DNA of 54,821 nucleotides, from NCBI GenBank assembly GCA_964587625.1, contig CAZPLU010000017.1, positions 1 through 54,821 of the forward strand, written 5' to 3'. Both the position numbers and the translations under genes were made by a program. Source of the stretch: DAOPZJ01 sp964587625. Its GTDB lineage: Bacteria; Bacillota; Clostridia; Oscillospirales; JAKOTC01. Below, piece after piece: positions 1 to 7,614 of the stretch. Positions within the stretch are counted from its first letter, which is position 1; each line of letters starts with the position of its first letter. Below the pieces are notes generated by a model. That model saw nothing but the letters and a program-made list of their open reading frames with translations. It was not told the DNA's origin and made no database searches.

Positions 1-1559
1 ACCCTTGACATCAATACTACCGTCTCAACGTGCATCGTCCGCGGGAACATGTCGACCGGAACCGCTTTTTGAAGCGTATACCCGTTTTCGGACAAAAACT
101 TCAGGTCGCGGGCCAGCGTCGCGCTGTCGCAACTGACCATCACGATGCGTTTTGACGCGAACCGACAAATTGTTTCCAACGTCGCCTTGCCGCAGCCCTT
201 TCTCGGCGGGTCGGTGATGACCACATCGGGCTTGAGGTCGACCCCTGCGAACATCGAATCATCGTTCCCGTGGGCGCTTTTAATTGCGCGAACGGTATTT
301 ATTGAGTCCGCGTCCCCGCCGCCGGTATTGACAACTTCGGCGCCGTTCATCGCATCCGTGTCGGCATCGCCGATTTTGACAGTTTCGGTTTCTTTTATCG
401 CATTTGTATCGGCATCGCCGGCCTTGACAACATCCATGCTTTTCATTGAATCCGTGTCGGTATCGCCAAAGTTATCAACATCGGCGAGGAAGAACTCCGC
501 GTTGGTGATATGGTTCTTTTCCGCGTTTCTGCGCGCGTTTTCGACCGCCTCGGGCACAATCTCGATCCCGATAACTTTTGCCGCGTCCTTCGCCATCGAG
601 AGTCCGATCGTGCCGGTCCCGCAATATAAGTCCAGCACCGTCTCCTCGCCTGTCAGCCCGGCGTACTCCGCCGCCTTTTGATACAGCGCCTGCGCCGCCT
701 CGCGGTTGACCTGATAAAACGACTGCGGCGAGACGTCGAATTCCAACCCGCACAGCGTATCGGTCAGCGCCGGTTCGCCCCAAAGCGTTTGGGTTTCTTT
801 CCCTAAAATCACATTGGTATCGGCTTTATTGATATTGAGGCAGACGCTCTTGACCTGCGGGAACTTTCCGGTCAGCTTGGCGACCAGTGCGCGGGAGTTT
901 TGCAAAAAGTTGCCGTTGACCACCAGACAGACCCCGACGCCCCCGTCCGCCGTCCCGCGCAGATAGATGTGCCTCAGATAGCCCTTTTTCGCCGTCTCGT
1001 CATACGGCTCGATCCCGTTTTTAGCGCAGAACGCGCAGATCTCGGCGGTAATCCGCGAAAAATTTTCCGGTTGTAACAGACAATCATCAACCGGAACCAC
1101 CGTGTGGCTGTGCTTGGAAAACAGCCCCGCCGCGACCTTGCCGCCCGTTTTGCACACCGGAAACTGCGCCTTGTTGCGATAACGGTTTGGATTTTTGGAA
1201 ATAATCGACTCGAAAACGAATTTGTCCGGATCAAATCCGCCCAGCCGGATGAGGTTTTGCAACACCTTGTTTTGCTTGTATCGCAACTCGGCTTCGTAGG
1301 TCATATTGCGCAGCGAACAGCCGCCGCACCGCCCGAACACCGGGCAGTCGCTCTGGATGCGGTCTTTCGACGGCGCGGTCAATTTTTCGAGCCGTCCGAC
1401 CGCGTAATTTTTGGCGATCTTGATCAGCTTCACTTCCGCCGTGTCGCCCGGGATCGCGTTCGGCACGAAAACCGCCATCCCGCCGTGTCTGCCGACGCCG
1501 TACCCCTCCTCGGTCAGGTCGGTGATCTCGATTTGGATCACCTCATTTTTTTCAGCCAT
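1..1559 (-). CDS. rlmD: 23S rRNA (uracil-C5)-methyltransferase, RlmD/RumA family (3' end cut by window edge)
   Basis: Class I SAM-dependent methyltransferase that makes 5-methyluridine in 23S rRNA. The frame is open from the ATG at 1559 to base 1, so only the last residues or the stop are missing. An N-terminal TRAM-like segment (ITDLTEEGYGVGRHGG) is followed by the [4Fe-4S] cysteines in CX5CX2C spacing (C72, C78, C81: CPVFGRCGGC) with a fourth Cys in FPVC. The SAM-binding motif is LDLYCGTGTIGLSMA, DPPRKG starts at residue 450, and the catalytic Cys is C477 in VSCDSATLARDL; the usual CDP is CDS here. Residues about 357-436 are a 16-residue repeat array absent from ordinary family members (see separate entry). 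The start overlaps the end of the upstream glycosyltransferase gene by 8 bases, so the two are translationally coupled. Family assignment is firm; the exact target uridine is not determinable. Confidence 0.92.
   Translation of the reverse strand, partial: MAEKNEVIQIEITDLTEEGYGVGRHGGMAVFVPNAIPGDTAEVKLIKIAKNYAVGRLEKLTAPSKDRIQSDCPVFGRCGGCSLRNMTYEAELRYKQNKVLQNLIRLGGFDPDKFVFESIISKNPNRYRNKAQFPVCKTGGKVAAGLFSKHSHTVVPVDDCLLQPENFSRITAEICAFCAKNGIEPYDETAKKGYLRHIYLRGTADGGVGVCLVVNGNFLQNSRALVAKLTGKFPQVKSVCLNINKADTNVILGKETQTLWGEPALTDTLCGLEFDVSPQSFYQVNREAAQALYQKAAEYAGLTGEETVLDLYCGTGTIGLSMAKDAAKVIGIEIVPEAVENARRNAEKNHITNAEFFLADVDNFGDTDTDSMKSMDVVKAGDADTNAIKETETVKIGDADTDAMNGAEVVNTGGGDADSINTVRAIKSAHGNDDSMFAGVDLKPDVVITDPPRKGCGKATLETICRFASKRIVMVSCDSATLARDLKFLSENGYTLQKAVPVDMFPRTMHVETVVLMSR
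253..492 (-). repeat. Five 48-bp in-frame tandem repeats inside rlmD
   Basis: Five contiguous imperfect 48-bp units (253-300, 301-348, 349-396, 397-444, 445-492) lie within the rlmD coding frame. On the coding strand each encodes 16 residues of the pattern V-x-x-x-G-D-x-D-T-D-x-M/I-x-x-x-x, for example VVKAGDADTNAIKETE and TVKIGDADTDAMNGAE. The acidic, hydrophilic array sits between the strand ending FFLADV and the PDVVITDPPRKG motif, where homologues have a short linker. The unit at 445-492 contains the presumed ancestral sequence (ADVDNFGDTDTDSM). Unit length is a multiple of three and no unit has a stop, so the enzyme frame is kept. Confidence 0.93.
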
Positions 1560-2631
1560 TGCCTTTTCGTCCCTCCGCACCGCGCTTTTTCTTTTTAAAA
1601 ATCACTTTATTCTGCACAAAATAGTTGACGAAAAACAAAATCGCATCCGTGACCGGTTTGGCGATCCAGAGCGGTCCGGGCATGATGATGGTCGTCAGGT
1701 CGAGCAGCAAGTAACTCGCCGCCATCAAAATTCCCGCGAGCAAATAAAACTGCACCGCGCGCATCAAGACGTCGCCCTTGCTCCGAAACACCATAAACCG
1801 GTTCAACGTGAAGCTGTAGGTCGAACTGCAGGCGCGGGCGGCGACGACAGTGAAAATCAGCGAAACGCGCTCCGGCCAGCCGCCCGTGAGCGCGCGAAAC
1901 CACAGGACCAACCCGTAGTCCAGCAAAAACGCCGTGAACGAGACCGTCGTGAACTTTAACAATTTGGCGTAGATCAGAATCGAGTCGCGGACCGGGTGGA
2001 AGTGGATAAAGGTCTTGCGCCCGGTGTAATCGACTTCGGTCGGCACCTCGGCGAACGGGATCTTTTGCTCGCAGGCCCACAGCAGCACGTTGGTCTCATA
2101 TTCGTACCGCATGCCCTCGATCTCGGCGAGGGCTTCAAGGTATTTGCGCGGAAAACCCCGCAGGCCCGTCTGGGTATCCGAGACCCTCACGCCGGTTTTT
2201 GCGCGGAAAACCCAACGGGTTATGGCGTTGCCGAACCGAATCAGCCCGGGCACCCGCTTGTTGAATGTCCGGCGTCCGAGGACAATTTTATCCCCGTTTT
2301 TACGCAACGCCTTGGCCACCCGGAGGATGTCCTCGAGCCGGTGCTTTTCGTCGGCGTCGGCGGTCACGCAGCCCGCGCATATGATTTTTTTGTCGATGAT
2401 GTAGCGCAGCGCCGTCTTTAACGCTGCGCCTTTCCCCCTGTTTTTTTCGTGCCTCAAAACGACCGCCGTTTTCGGGAGCCGCTTAAACTCCGCCTGATAA
2501 TCCGCATGGCTGCCGTCGTCGACAACCACGACCAAATACCCGTCTCTGGCCGTCAGCCGTCTGACCAGATCGTGAAAGACGGCGGGCGGGTCATAGGCGG
2601 GAATGATGATGACAGTCGGCAATTTTTCCAT
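1552..2631 (-). CDS. Family 2 glycosyltransferase fused to a GtrA-like membrane domain
   Basis: 359-residue fusion. Residues 1 to about 215 are a DPM1/ArnC-like GT2 domain: VIIIPAYDPP at the start, VVVVDDGS for nucleotide binding, RHEKNRGKGAALKTAL, and the metal-binding region TADADEKH. The C-terminal part (about 220-345) has four hydrophobic segments (beginning FTTVSFTAFLLDYGLVLWF and ending ILFFVNYFVQNKVIFKKK) typical of GtrA flippase-like domains. It probably transfers a sugar to a polyprenyl phosphate carrier at the membrane and helps flip it, for cell-wall or surface glycan modification. The start lies one base after the GNAT stop and the end overlaps rlmD, so it belongs to a tight four-gene operon. 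Sugar and acceptor are unknown. Confidence 0.9.
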   Translation of the reverse strand: MEKLPTVIIIPAYDPPAVFHDLVRRLTARDGYLVVVVDDGSHADYQAEFKRLPKTAVVLRHEKNRGKGAALKTALRYIIDKKIICAGCVTADADEKHRLEDILRVAKALRKNGDKIVLGRRTFNKRVPGLIRFGNAITRWVFRAKTGVRVSDTQTGLRGFPRKYLEALAEIEGMRYEYETNVLLWACEQKIPFAEVPTEVDYTGRKTFIHFHPVRDSILIYAKLLKFTTVSFTAFLLDYGLVLWFRALTGGWPERVSLIFTVVAARACSSTYSFTLNRFMVFRSKGDVLMRAVQFYLLAGILMAASYLLLDLTTIIMPGPLWIAKPVTDAILFFVNYFVQNKVIFKKKKRGAEGRKGNG

Positions 2632-2632
2632 C

Positions 2633-3505
2633 TCAGATCATCTTTTCCATCATATACTGCCGGGCATACAGCCGCAATCCGCTTGCGCTCCAAAACGCCG
2701 CTGCGATCTCGTCGTCCTGGTCGATATTGTTGACCGTGACCTTTCCGGAGTGCTCCCAAACATATTTGACCAGTGTTGTGGCAAGACCCTTTCGGCGATA
2801 TTCGGGCTGCACCCGCAGTTGGTGGATCAGCCCTTTTGTGCGGTGAAAGACGGCATACGCTGCGATCGCACCGCGCGCCGCGCCACCGTCTTCTCCGACG
2901 CTTTTTTCGGAAATATAAGCGGCCTCGACATTGGCGGCATTGCGAAAAATCGCCGCGTCGCTGTTTTCCCACGAGGGCAGCCGGTCGCAAGGAAACTCGG
3001 CAAGCTCATTTTTAAAGTCGGCGATCGGAACCACCATAACCCCGTGTTTTGCGTCGTCGCGCAGCTTGGGCGTACCGGTATAGCTGAAGAAGTTGCGCGT
3101 GATTTTTAAGCCCAGTTTTTCGTAGATATGGATTGCGCGTTCATCGGTCTGAAGCACCTCGAGCGCATATTTACGAATGTCGTTCTCGGTCAGTTCTGCC
3201 ATGACAGCGTTGGCGATTTGATAGATCAGTCCCCGCCCGCGATATTCCGGAATAATGCCGGTCGCCGCGTCAAAAGCCGCGCTCATGCCGCCGTAGTCGT
3301 CCGCGCAGTTGATCATAAAACCGACCAGACGATTGCCGTCATATGCGCCGTAGGAGAGATCATAGCGTACGCCGGAGGCCGCGAACCGCTCGCGTAAATA
3401 GGCGGGCGTCGCGGTGAATGTCAGTTCGTGGTCGAAAAACGCGGCGTTAAAAGCATCCGTGATCGCCTCAATCGGGACGCCGGCCAGCGGTTTGATTTCG
3501 ATCAT
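2633..3505 (-). CDS. Tandem GNAT-fold N-acetyltransferase
   Basis: 290-residue protein with two GNAT-like halves. The N-terminal half carries the acetyl-CoA-binding pattern IIPEYRGRGLIYQIANAVM (Q/R-x-x-G-x-G/A) followed by DERAIHIYEKLGLKITR. The C-terminal half has LRVQPEYRRKGLATTLVKYV and ends with AAAFWSASGLRLYARQYMM. Both halves keep the R-x-x-G-x/R-K-G loop, so either or both could bind acetyl-CoA. Its start overlaps the stop of the isomerase gene by four bases (ATGA). The acetylated substrate cannot be read from sequence; a small metabolite amine or a protein N-terminus are both possible. Confidence 0.85.
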   Translation of the reverse strand: MIEIKPLAGVPIEAITDAFNAAFFDHELTFTATPAYLRERFAASGVRYDLSYGAYDGNRLVGFMINCADDYGGMSAAFDAATGIIPEYRGRGLIYQIANAVMAELTENDIRKYALEVLQTDERAIHIYEKLGLKITRNFFSYTGTPKLRDDAKHGVMVVPIADFKNELAEFPCDRLPSWENSDAAIFRNAANVEAAYISEKSVGEDGGAARGAIAAYAVFHRTKGLIHQLRVQPEYRRKGLATTLVKYVWEHSGKVTVNNIDQDDEIAAAFWSASGLRLYARQYMMEKMI

Positions 3506-4311
3506 ACTTCCTCGAAAATATAGTTCATGTAACTTGCGAAGTGGGCAAAAACGATACCCGGTTCTTGCAAATAGGGATTATAACGCTTGAGCCACTCTAA
3601 CGAGATGTAGCCCCCGTAGCCGATTTTTCTGAGCGCTGCCACCGCGCCGGTGATCGGCACATCGCCGTAGCCCATCATCTTATAGACGATTGCGCCGTCC
3701 GCCATCACCGAATCCTTGATATGCGTGTGGCGGATGTATTTGCCGAGGTTTTCAATCGTCTGTTCGGGCGTCTCGCCGAAAAAGCGATAGGGGTGGTGGA
3801 TGTCCCATAAAACCCCGCTGCCGGCGTGATTGACTTTTGCCAAAAACTTCGCCAGCAGCTTGGAGTCGCCGAAGACGCCGTTGGTCTCCATCAGCACAGA
3901 CACGTTTTTCGCGGCGCCGTACGCGCACAACTCACGGTATTGCCTTTCGCATAAATCCAAATCGGCGCGGGTCGGCTCGGCCTTGGGGCTGACCATCACG
4001 CGGATGTATTTTGTACCCAGTTTTGCCGCAAGATCGATATAGGCCTCGGCTTCGATCATCGCCGCCTGCGCGATATCGGCGACGCCTAACGCCGCCGTCG
4101 AATCCAGCACGGGAAACTCCATTTTGGCTTCTTGCATACGCTTTTTGGTGTTTTCGAGTTCATCCGGCGCAAAAATCGGGATGTCGGGCGCAAAAATCAC
4201 ATCGCCCAGCCCCCTGATTTCGATGCCCTGAATGCCCAAGTCCTTTGCGACCGCAAAAATTTCGTCAAATGTCCAGCCGGGACAGCCGGCGGTGGTGAAT
4301 GATAGCTTCAT
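3502..4311 (-). CDS. Sugar phosphate isomerase/epimerase (xylose isomerase-like TIM barrel)
   Basis: 269 residues from the ATG at 4311. Opening strand KLSFTTAGCPGWTFDEIF is followed by the metal-site residues of this family: LMETNGVFGD (Glu), GVLWDIHHPYRF (Asp/His), IRHTHIKD (His) and ISLEWLKRYN (Glu). Members interconvert keto- and aldo-sugars or inositol derivatives with a divalent metal. An ATG 12 bases upstream (4323) is also in frame but lies directly against the GGGAAAGG ribosome site, so 4311 with 12-base spacing and the conserved MKLSF beginning is preferred. First gene of an overlapping operon with the GNAT, GT2 and rlmD genes. Substrate unknown. Confidence 0.85.
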   Translation of the reverse strand: MKLSFTTAGCPGWTFDEIFAVAKDLGIQGIEIRGLGDVIFAPDIPIFAPDELENTKKRMQEAKMEFPVLDSTAALGVADIAQAAMIEAEAYIDLAAKLGTKYIRVMVSPKAEPTRADLDLCERQYRELCAYGAAKNVSVLMETNGVFGDSKLLAKFLAKVNHAGSGVLWDIHHPYRFFGETPEQTIENLGKYIRHTHIKDSVMADGAIVYKMMGYGDVPITGAVAALRKIGYGGYISLEWLKRYNPYLQEPGIVFAHFASYMNYIFEEV

Positions 4312-4363
4312 AATTTCGATCATCCTTTCCCGGATTTAAAATTTATTTTCAACGCCGTTTTGC

Positions 4364-4387
4364 GGAATGGTCAAGACCATTCCCTAC
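4364..4387 (-). repeat. Dispersed GTAGGG palindrome, copy downstream of the acyl-CoA synthetase
   Basis: Perfect 9-bp inverted repeat GGAATGGTC / GACCATTCC with a 2-base loop. In the minus orientation it is preceded by GTAGGG and lies 8 bases after the acyl-CoA synthetase stop. The same element with one stem change follows trpS at 31799-31822. No U-tract follows the hairpin, so it is not a standard terminator. Confidence 0.7.
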
Positions 4388-4395
4388 TGTTTTTA

Positions 4396-6069
4396 TCAGG
4401 CGGTCTCGATGCCCGCGGCATCCTCGAGGTGATAGATTTTAATCGCCGTCTCGCGCAGCTTAAATTTTTGGATCTTGCCGCTCGCCGTCATCGGGAATTC
4501 CTTGACAAAGACGACGTGCGCCGGGGTCTTATGGCGCGCCATGCTCTTTGCGACGGCATTTTTGACGTCTTCCTCGGTGAGGGTTTTTCCCTCCTTCAAA
4601 ATGACGAAGGCCATGATCTCCTCGCCGTATTTCTTGCTCGGGATGCCGACCACCTGCACGTCACGCACCTCGGGCAGGTGGTATAAAAAGTCCTCGATTT
4701 CCTTGGGATAGATGTTTTCGCCGCCCCGGATGATCATGTCCTTCAGGCGGCCCGTGATCTTATAATATCCGTCCTCGTCGACGGTCGCGAGGTCGCCGGT
4801 ATGCAGCCAGCCCTCCTTGTCGATGGCCTGACGGGTGGCCTCGGGCATCTTGTAGTAGCCCTGCATAATATGATAACCGCGTGTGCAAAATTCGCCGGGT
4901 TGGTCGAAGCCGAGGGTTTTCCCGGTCTCGGGATCGACGATTTTATTTTCGCAGCCGGGCAGGTCGCGGCCCACGGTGGCGACCTTGTGCGCGATCGTGT
5001 CGTCCGCCGACGACATGGTACAGCCGGGGCTGGATTCGGTTTGGCCGAAGACGATCGTGACGTCGCGCATGCCCATCTTGTCGATCACGTCCCTCATGGT
5101 CTTGACCGGGCACGGAGACCCGGCCATGATGCCGGTGCGCAGGTTCGAAAGGTCGAATTTTGCGAAATCGGGATGTTCGAGCATCGCGATGAACATCGTC
5201 GGAACGCCGTGGACGGCGGTGCATTTTTGGCTGTCGAGGGTGCGCAGAACCTTTTCGGCGTTGAAAATATCGACCGGCACCATCGCCGCCGCGTGGGAGA
5301 TGCAGGCCATCATCGCCAGCACCATGCCGAAGCAGTGGAACAGCGGCACGCAGATGCACAGCCGGTCGCGCTCGGTGAATTTCATGTTGTCGCCGATGAA
5401 CCGGCCGTTGTTCAGGATGTTCTTGTGCGTCAGCATCACGCCCTTGGGGAAGCCGGTCGTGCCGCTGGTATATTGCATATTGATGACTTCGTCGGCGCTC
5501 AATTGCTCGGCGAGCGCCGAGAGCATCTCGGGCGGGGTTTCGGAAGCCCGCTCGTATAAACAGTTGAAATTCAGCATCCCCGCCGGGGTCTTTTCGCCGA
5601 CATAGAGGATGTTATTCAGGCACGGCAGCATCGGGAGTTTTAAACGCTCGGGATTTTGCGTTTTCAGTGTGGGGCAGAGCTCGTTGATGATATCGACATA
5701 GCTGTTGGATTTCCAGCCGTCGATCATCACCAGCACCTTGGAATCGGACTGGCGTAACAGGTATTCCAACTCAAATACTTTATAGGCGGTGTTGACCGTG
5801 ACCAGCACCGCGCCGATTTTAATGGTCGCATAAAATGTCAGCAGCCATTCGGGGACATTGGTCGCCCAAATCGCGACGTGGTCGCCCTTGCCGACGCCGA
5901 GCTCGAGCAGCCCGCGCGCGATGAGATTGCACTCGTTGTTGAATTCCTTCCACGTTCTGCGATAGGGTACGTCGTTATAGACCACCGCGTCGTTGTCGGG
6001 GTAGTTTAGCGCCAATTCGTCCAGCTGCCGTCCTATGGTCTTGTCCCAAAGCTCTTTGCCTGCGCCCAT
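4396..6069 (-). CDS. AMP-forming acyl-CoA synthetase
   Basis: 557-residue member of the ANL superfamily, full length. It carries the P-loop YTSGTTGFPKG, the A5-type motif VFGQTESSPG, the adenosine-binding GWLHTGDLATVDEDGYY, the hinge GRLKDMIIRGGENIYPKEIE and the C-terminal catalytic lysine in MTASGKIQKFKLRE. It activates a carboxylic acid to the acyl-AMP and transfers it to CoA, in the cytoplasm. Closest by overall layout to the medium/long-chain FadD-like enzymes. It has its own promoter (6099-6126) and a GGAGGAG ribosome site; downstream it reads towards the isomerase operon. Chain-length preference cannot be determined. Confidence 0.92.
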   Translation of the reverse strand: MGAGKELWDKTIGRQLDELALNYPDNDAVVYNDVPYRRTWKEFNNECNLIARGLLELGVGKGDHVAIWATNVPEWLLTFYATIKIGAVLVTVNTAYKVFELEYLLRQSDSKVLVMIDGWKSNSYVDIINELCPTLKTQNPERLKLPMLPCLNNILYVGEKTPAGMLNFNCLYERASETPPEMLSALAEQLSADEVINMQYTSGTTGFPKGVMLTHKNILNNGRFIGDNMKFTERDRLCICVPLFHCFGMVLAMMACISHAAAMVPVDIFNAEKVLRTLDSQKCTAVHGVPTMFIAMLEHPDFAKFDLSNLRTGIMAGSPCPVKTMRDVIDKMGMRDVTIVFGQTESSPGCTMSSADDTIAHKVATVGRDLPGCENKIVDPETGKTLGFDQPGEFCTRGYHIMQGYYKMPEATRQAIDKEGWLHTGDLATVDEDGYYKITGRLKDMIIRGGENIYPKEIEDFLYHLPEVRDVQVVGIPSKKYGEEIMAFVILKEGKTLTEEDVKNAVAKSMARHKTPAHVVFVKEFPMTASGKIQKFKLRETAIKIYHLEDAAGIETA

Positions 6070-6098
6070 AACATCTCCTCCGACTTTTAATATTTTAT

Positions 6099-6126
6099 AT
6101 TACAACGAAAAGCGGCTGCTTGTCAA
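6099..6126 (-). promoter_or_regulatory. Sigma-A-type promoter of the acyl-CoA synthetase gene
   Basis: On the minus strand TTGACA (6126-6121) is followed after 16 bases by TGTAAT (6104-6099), about 30 bases before the ATG at 6069, with GGAGGAG between. Confidence 0.7.
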
Positions 6127-6163
6127 ATAAAAACGCGAAAGCATCGCACGACAGGCGGCGGCA

Positions 6164-6200
6164 AATAAAAAGACCCGCCTCCGGCTGCGCCGGAGGCGGG
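6164..6200 (-). terminator. Intrinsic terminator of the MerR gene
   Basis: Perfect 12-bp stem (6174-6185 with 6189-6200, CCCGCCTCCGGC and its complement) around a 3-base loop, followed on the minus strand by TCTTTTTATTT. It lies 40 bases after the MerR stop. Confidence 0.88.
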
Positions 6201-6240
6201 GTTGAACCCAATTTCCGCCGATGTTGAAAAAGAAATTTTA

Positions 6241-7362
6241 TCAGGCATGTGACAATCCGAAATGGTCCGCAACCATATCCGCTATTTGCGCGACGGTCAA
6301 ATTGTCATCCCGGATGATTTCCTGAATCCCGTATTGTGTAGTTTCGTTGGGATTTTTACCTTTGACCTCCCAAAACGCCGGCCTTATGGAGCGAATCAAC
6401 CTTTCCTTTTCATCCTCGGAAATATCACGACGGCGGATATTGTTTTCAAACCCGTTAAAAAAATCATCGCGCGGCGTCCTGTCAGAAATCCGAACCGCAC
6501 GCGTCACAAATCGGATGATGCTGTCGATGTCGATATCGTTTTCACAGATGATTTTTTCATGAGTCGCGGCAAGCTGAATTAAATCCATGATCACCATCGG
6601 CGTGAAGTCATGTACGATTCCATCTTCCCATCGCATGGCGTCTTTGGGATCCAACGAAAAAAAATCCGGGTTGTTTTCCACAAAACGGCATAATCCCGGT
6701 TGATATTGAGGGTCGGCATTTTGGAAATGTTTTTGCCGATATTCGCAAGTGTGATATACGTGAATCCCGTATTTTTTGCCGAGCTCATCGGCCACGTTCG
6801 CTCCGTTTCCCCAGATGAAATAGACGTTTTCCAGCATCCGCTTCAAAACATTGTCGGGTATCTGCAATCTGGATACGGCTTTTTGCTCCAGTTTGTCCGC
6901 CACCTCAAACAGCCGGTGCGCGGGGGAGGGGTTGCCGTCGTAATCCACATTGACGAGCTGCGTCTCGATTTCCTTCGCTTTTTCATAGAGCAGTTTGACA
7001 TCGGATTCCCTGCCGAAATCGGCTCGCTCGATTTGACGGATGAAATCCAGCACGATCTCTTTGAGTTCGCGCAAGAGCGCGACCTCCTCGTCGATATCCT
7101 CTACTTTTTTGCCCAACACTTCCAAGACGACCTCAGAACCGGCCGTATCAAAAATGCGCCGGATGTCTTTGATGCTGATGTTCAGTTTGCGCAGGATTAA
7201 AATCTGTTCCAACCTCTTGATATTGGCGTCGTCATACATCCTGTACGCGTAATCGCCGCTTTTTACGCTTTGAATCAACCCCATGTCCTCATAGTACTTC
7301 AAAGCCCTCGCGGAGATATCATACTTCAACGACACCTCGCGGATTTTAATCAGTGCGCCCAT
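6241..7362 (-). CDS. MerR-family transcriptional regulator with a long C-terminal domain
   Basis: 373 residues from the ATG at 7362. The N-terminus is a MerR winged helix: IKIREVSLKYDISARALKYYEDMGLI followed by RMYDDANIKRLEQILILRKLNISIKDIRRIF, then an antiparallel coiled coil of the dimer helix (about 75-110). Ordinary MerR proteins end at 110-150 residues; here a further 250 residues follow, with no family I can name. They include CxxYR and aromatic-rich segments (VYFIWGNGANVADELGKKYG, DPKDAMRWEDGIVHDFTPM) and a final helical part. The domain may sense a ligand. The GGAG ribosome site 9 bases before 7362 favours this start over the in-frame ATG at 7377. The gene has its own promoter and terminator. 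Confidence 0.86.
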   Translation of the reverse strand: MGALIKIREVSLKYDISARALKYYEDMGLIQSVKSGDYAYRMYDDANIKRLEQILILRKLNISIKDIRRIFDTAGSEVVLEVLGKKVEDIDEEVALLRELKEIVLDFIRQIERADFGRESDVKLLYEKAKEIETQLVNVDYDGNPSPAHRLFEVADKLEQKAVSRLQIPDNVLKRMLENVYFIWGNGANVADELGKKYGIHVYHTCEYRQKHFQNADPQYQPGLCRFVENNPDFFSLDPKDAMRWEDGIVHDFTPMVIMDLIQLAATHEKIICENDIDIDSIIRFVTRAVRISDRTPRDDFFNGFENNIRRRDISEDEKERLIRSIRPAFWEVKGKNPNETTQYGIQEIIRDDNLTVAQIADMVADHFGLSHA

Positions 7363-7394
7363 TGCCACCAGCTCCAATCATATGTGATAATATC

Positions 7395-7425
7395 ATGATA
7401 AACCACGACGCAACGGCGCAGTCAA
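7395..7425 (-). promoter_or_regulatory. Promoter of the MerR gene with an unusually long 19-bp spacer
   Basis: Minus strand TTGACT (7425-7420) and TATCAT (7400-7395) are 19 bases apart, the spacing typical of promoters that MerR proteins activate by DNA distortion. A TATCATGATA palindrome covers the -10. This suggests autoregulation, by inference only. An alternative reading uses TTTATC as -10 with a 17-base spacer. Confidence 0.45.
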
Positions 7426-7532
7426 GGGGTTTTTAAAAGATTTTGCAAAATTTTTTCGCAGCCGTTTTTATTTGAAAACGCCGTTTGATATGGCCATCTT
7501 ACATCGTTTTTATAAAAATAGCAATTTCGGGC

Positions 7533-7570
7533 AAAAAGAAATCCGCCCCCGAATTGCTTCAAGGGCGGAT
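7533..7570 (-). terminator. Intrinsic terminator of the serpin gene
   Basis: Stem ATCCGCCC / GGGCGGAT (7541-7548 with 7563-7570) followed on the minus strand by TTCTTTTT; 45 bases past the serpin stop. Confidence 0.85.
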
Positions 7571-7614
7571 CTGTATATGAAAACGGTCCGCCGCCGATCG
7601 GGCGGCATTCCGTC

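Noticed and set aside
145..681. Plus-strand open frame of 178 codons with Ser/Ala/Pro repeats
   Set aside because: It is the complement of rlmD. Its repeats are the 48-bp array read on the wrong strand; no ribosome site.
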